Assembly (NCBI GenBank): GCA_020283715.1
Contig: JAIQCW010000077.1
Coordinates: 1-47,373 of the forward strand
Direction: 5' to 3'
Length of the DNA stretch: 47,373 nt
DNA from: Cytauxzoon felis
Lineage: Eukaryota > Apicomplexa > Aconoidasida > Piroplasmida > Theileriidae
This document shows, one piece after another, positions 43,036-47,373 of this stretch. Under the pieces are notes generated by a model that had not been told where the DNA came from, made no database searches, and saw nothing but the letters and a program-made list of their open reading frames with translations. The translations under genes were made by a program, and so were the position numbers. Position 1 is the stretch's first letter; every line of letters begins with the position of its first letter.

Positions 43036-46000
43036 TTAGATTGAGTTTAGTAATTGTGGTGTGAGTTTATTATAGATTTTTTTTTCTTGTGTGAGTTTGA
43101 TAGATTCTTGATGTAATTGTTGTACGAGTAGTATAGATGATTGTAGATTTTTGAATGGTGTTAGATCGAGTGTAGATTTTTGTAGTGATTGTATACCAAT
43201 ATTTGTTTTAATATTATTATTATTAATAATAATAAATTTATTTAAAAATTTAATGGTAATTTATTATTATCCCATTTAATATATAATTCATTATTAATAA
43301 TAAATTCAATACCACCAATATTTTTAATAAATTTTTAAATTATTTAATGTATTATCATAATTTTTTATTATACCTTCATTTATACCAATAGACATTATAT
43401 AAGATATATTTATATTCAAATCATTATTATTTAATAATTTATATACATAATATAATAATGGATCCAATCTTTTACCCCTATAATTCAATGTCCTCTTATA
43501 TAATCTATATAATGTATTCAATGATACTATACCTTCATCCATCTCATATATAGCCTCACCTTCATCATCATTCTCTATCACTCTAACACTCCGAACACCC
43601 AATGTTATATTCCTACCATCAGATTCTACACCTGAAGTCGTTCCTTTGTCTTGCAGACGGCTCTCCACCTGAGGTCTAGTCCTGCCGTCAGCTCTCTTAT
43701 TTATTTCCCCCTCCGCTTCCCTGAGATCAGCTGCGGGTTCTCCACTTGAGGTTACATCCAACATATCCTTAGCACCATCTTCCATCATTCCCATGATGGA
43801 TGATCCATCACTACCTTCATCACTACCTTCTCTACCGCCACGATCTCCGGGAGTGGCTCTACTCTTTAGAGATAGGTAATTGGAAGAGCTGTCTGCAAGA
43901 CCAACGGTGGTTGTAACCTCAGGTGGATGGGATGTATTGATATTATTAGGATGTGCGATATGTTCGAGTCGATTTTTGGATAATTTGAGTAGATTGATGG
44001 TGACATGTAATCTATCTTTAGTAATGGTATGATTATTATTAGATTTATATATAATAAGTGGTGGTTTAATTATAATATTTAACATTTTAAATAATTGTTT
44101 AATACCAATTAATATATTACCAGTTGGTATATTATTAAATACAGTTTCAACTTTATCTAATAATTTACATGTATCTAATAATTTTAATGATTCATTCAAC
44201 ATATTTAATAATATTTCCACTATATTCTCATCATATTCTAATATCATAATCAATATATTCGCTATATCCCTACTCGTTACATTACCAGATCTTATCTTCA
44301 TATCAAATCCACTAAACCTATCCAATATCATATGTTCTTCCTTTCCACTCGCCGTTCCACTTGAGGTCCTTCCTTTGTCTTGCAGACGGCTTTCCTTATT
44401 TACTTCCCCCTCCGCTTCCCGTAGATCAGCTCCGGGTAATCCACCCCCACTTGAGGTTACATCCAACACATCCTTAGCACCATCTTCCATCATTCCCATG
44501 ATGGATGATCCATCACTACCCTCTTCACTACCTTCACCGCCACGATCTCCGGGAGTGGCATTACCGTTTACGGGGAGGTAATTGGAAGAGGGCTCCACGC
44601 CGAGTGGAACACTGGTTGTAACCTCAAGTGGAGAGCTGACGGCAGGATGTGGAGAATTGAAGGTAACCTCAGGTGGGGCATTATAGTGTTTTTTACCCCC
44701 ACTATCCCCCATAATAATATCATTATCATTTACATTGAATATTGGTATATTTTTGATATCATCATCGACTATTAGATTGGATGGATTCTTTAATATATTT
44801 AATAATGGTAATATATTATTATAATTATTAGGTAATATCCATGATCTTATAGATAAACATTTCAATAAACCATTAAATTCATTACTATTCAATAATGATT
44901 GTGATGCCATTAATGGCTCTATAATCTCACATACAACATCTGTACCACCCAATTTCTTCATCTCTATCGCCTCCATTATATTCTCATACAATTCATTCAT
45001 TACTAAATCATACTCATCCGAATAATTCCTACTCAACTCTAACATATACCTCTTCATCAATCTTACAAATTTAACAGAGGTATCATCTACACCACCTGAG
45101 GTCTTTCCACTCGAAGTTCCACCTGAGGTTACATTCCTGCCGTCAGCTCTTCTATTTACTTCCCCCTCAAGCTCCCGTAGATCGCTCTCGGGTCTTCCAC
45201 TTGAGGTCTCCACTTGAGGTCCACTACTACCTTCTCTACCGCCACGATCTCCGGGAGTGGCTCTACTCTTTAGAGATAGGTAATTGGAAGAGCTGACGGC
45301 AGGACTGACCTCAGGTGGAGAGCCACCACGGCGAGTGGGATCAATGGTTGTAACCTCAGGTGGAGGACGAAAAGAGTTGGATTGGACTTCGGGTGGATGT
45401 GTTGTGAGTAGATGTTCGAGTCGATTTTTGACATCATTGGTATTTTTTCCGAGTAGTTCTGCGATATAGCTGTATGGTTCTTGTAGGAATGAGAATTTTT
45501 GATAGTATTTGAGTAGTGCATTATCATCATCTGGGTTCCATTGTTTATATGTGTATTGATTTTTATTTATATTATGTTCTTTGATGACATCATATATTGT
45601 CCAATCATCATAGATTAGCATATCTTTTAATATTGTATAATTATTATAATTTGTTAACATTGGTATTATATTATCTTTACTACATACATTTAATATACCT
45701 TTTGTATTCATTGATGATTTATTAAAAAATAATTCTATTGGTAAAAATAAATTTCCCCCACTTTCGTCATCATCCCCATCCCCACAAATTAGCCAATTAT
45801 CGAAGAATTTTTCGAGTATATTGATACAGAATTCTCCAATCCATCTCCAGTATGCATTTTGCCAAATACATTTATCATTGATGATATTATAGAAGATGTA
45901 GAAATATTTTAAATCATACATGATAGGTATAGGTATTAATTCTAGATGACTAATTAGAAGATCATTTAAATCATTGGAATTATTACGATAATCTGATAAT

Positions 46001-46931
46001 AGTATTAAACAATTATATACTATTCTACCACAATATAAAATATCATTTGAAGTAGAGGGAGAAGTGGTGGGAGATGTGGAGGAAGAAGGTGCATTAGTAT
46101 TTTTTGTAGAATAGACATTATTAGCATCACATGTAACAGTTTTCAAATTATAATCACCACCACTACCCTCATCACTTCCATCATCATCACTTCCTTCATC
46201 ATAAATATCCATAGTATTAAATCTTGAATTACGTTGTATATTAAAAGTTATAGGGCCTAATATTTTAATAATTTTATGTAATGTATGTATAGATGATAAT
46301 GCAAATGTAAATAAATTAATATCATGTGATGTATATTTAAAATTTTTTAATATCCAATAAATAGCTAATTTTATATTATTAGATAAATAAGTAGATAATA
46401 ATTGACGACAAATAGTATTTACATGTAAATTATTATTACATAACATATATATTAATATTAAATCACTATAAAAACTACGTAATGATGATATACCACTTAT
46501 ACTTGTTAATTTTCTCATTGATTCTTTACGTATTAAATTCCATAAATAATTACATGTTACTTTAGCCATTATATTATTATTACCTATATATCTTCTTAAT
46601 GCTAATAATACAAATGCTTCAGGTATAGGATCTAAATTTTTATTTTTCCTTTTTTCATTCTCTATACTATATAAACAACGATAATATGTTATTATCCATG
46701 TATGTATATCCATCAATATATCTATATCATATTCTTCATTATAACGCTCTTTAACATCCCTCATTATATCACTATAACATAATGATAATAATAAACCCAA
46801 TTCATAATATAATACAGGCTCCTCACTTGACCAATAACAATGCTCAAAATCTGAATCTATACCTATCAATGAATGCAACTCCAATTGCAAACCCTTCACA
46901 TCCGATATAACACATGAATCACCAGATGAAC
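43036..46931 (-). CDS. Large unknown protein, 5' partial, SANT-like segment, three elements
   Basis: The main frame is 46931-43324. The minus-strand ORF has no ATG near its start (the apparent start at 46899 is GTG); the frame runs up to an acceptor (TAATAG) at 46932-46933, so earlier exons lie beyond the window, across an intron holding another element. At the 3' end the frame breaks in an A-run at about 43336 and again in a T-run near 43255; the host-like protein continues (IGGIEFIINNELYIKWDNN; then QSLQKSTLDLTPFKNLQSS) to a TAA at 43036-43038. The protein is helical and Asn-rich, and a Myb/SANT-like stretch (WNPDDDNALLKYYQKF ... YIAELLGKNTNDVKNRLEHL) lies near the middle. Some fork-protection (Timeless/Tof1) proteins have a similar layout, but I cannot assign a family. 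Three mosaic elements are in frame and sense. Confidence 0.55.
43628..43930 (-). repeat. Exonic mosaic element 3 of the large unknown gene
   Basis: Minus-strand order: A, F, D (CTCTAAAGAG), H, A', E', C', A', F', A'. In frame and stop-free. Confidence 0.87.
44338..44710 (-). repeat. Exonic mosaic element 2 of the large unknown gene
   Basis: Minus-strand order: K (GGTAAAAAACACTATAA), A, C, A, B, D (CCGTAAACGG), H, A', E', F', A', B'. In frame; adds about 120 residues. Confidence 0.87.
45090..45410 (-). repeat. Exonic mosaic element 1 of the large unknown gene
   Basis: Minus-strand order: A, A, B, A, C, D (CTCTAAAGAG), A', A', E', C', A', A'. In frame, 7 bp after the SANT-like segment's last codons plus a short linker. 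Confidence 0.87.
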
Positions 46932-46967
46932 CTATTATTATCAGTTATAACAAAAATTTATTGAAAT

Positions 46968-47373
46968 ATACTACACCCGAAGTCCAGTACTACTCTTGTT
47001 CCACTCGCCGTGGTGGCTCTTCCATTTACTTCCCCCTACGCTTCCCTGAGATCAGCTGCGGGTTCCACTTGAGGTTACATCCAACACATCCTTAGCACCA
47101 TCTTCCATCATTCCCATGATGGATGATCCATCACTACCTTCTACTCTACCTCCAAAATTTGAAGGAATTCCATCATTTCTGGGGAAACTACTGAAGATTA
47201 CTCAATGACTATTGAATGAATTTCTAATGTCAATACTTCATTCAAAAGGACTACGTCGATTCTATCGAGTATACTGAACATCACTTCATTCCAATTAATA
47301 TTCATTGAGATATCCCAACAAACATGAATTACGTCACTTTATTCTTATCTCATCGAGATTAGTACTAGACCTC
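46968..47373 (-). repeat. Intronic mosaic element with H and unit I, cut by the window end
   Basis: Units A, B, E, A, H, then unit I (about 47150-47362, ending ATCTC-ATC-GAGAT) and the start of another A'. It lies upstream of the acceptor at 46932, within the intron of the large unknown gene. Confidence 0.78.

Noticed and set aside
46899..46899. Start of the large minus-strand gene at this position
   Set aside because: The codon is GTG, and the frame continues upstream to a splice acceptor, so it is an internal position.

Overview
The window is AT-rich nuclear DNA from an apicomplexan of the piroplasm group, most likely the Theileria/Cytauxzoon lineage. This rests on four signal-peptide proteins that look like the FAINT (DUF529) family typical of Theileria, a tentative Tpr-like membrane protein, introns as short as 34-76 nt with GT(A/T)NG donors and TTTATAG-type acceptors, and dense packing of ordinary eukaryotic genes. 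Species is not determinable from sequence alone.

Layout. 1-1472: 3' part of an unknown gene. 2086-2503: two small overlapping membrane-protein ORFs on the minus strand. 2934-9644: exportin-like giant (4 exons). 9742-11514: TFIIIB subunit BRF1. 12055-16683: divergent pair of FAINT secreted proteins. 17085-21353: P5A-type ATPase. 21674-24577: 8-exon MFS transporter. 25398-27764: SLC6/SNF-type symporter. 28873-29121: Sec61 gamma. 29762-30478: ribosomal protein eL43 (L37a). 30540-31546: PITH-domain protein. 32665-34634: Tpr-like and FAINT-like genes. 35590-37031: UAP56/Sub2 helicase with a homopolymer frameshift. 39133-41955: two more FAINT proteins. 43036-46931: large unknown protein whose 5' end lies beyond the window.

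The dominant feature is an unusual interspersed sequence family, here called the mosaic element. About 30 blocks of roughly 150-600 bp make up about a fifth of the window. They are more GC-rich than the host DNA and lie in intergenic DNA, inside introns and directly inside exons. Each block is a different assortment, in either orientation, of the same short units: A (core CCACYTGAGGT, often continuing TTACAACC or CCAATCCAACTC), B (CCACTCGCCGTGG and variants), C (CTGCCGTCAGC), F (GTCTTGCAGACAGC), D (AATTACC then CTCTAAAGAG, then CCACTCCCGGAGATCGTGG), E (CCCGTAGATCAGCTACGGG and variants), G (CCCGGAAGAAC tandems), H, K and a ~210-bp stop-containing unit I. Most units are small hairpins, and several vary by paired (compensatory) changes. 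Whole blocks often form larger inverted repeats. When a block lies in an exon it is always sense to the gene, in frame and free of stops, adding 75-155 residues to the exportin-like protein, BRF1, the P5A ATPase and two unknown proteins. In introns both orientations occur. The closest known parallels in concept are bacterial BIME/REP mosaics and Rickettsia palindromic elements that insert into genes in frame; I know of no described piroplasm counterpart, but I could not search.
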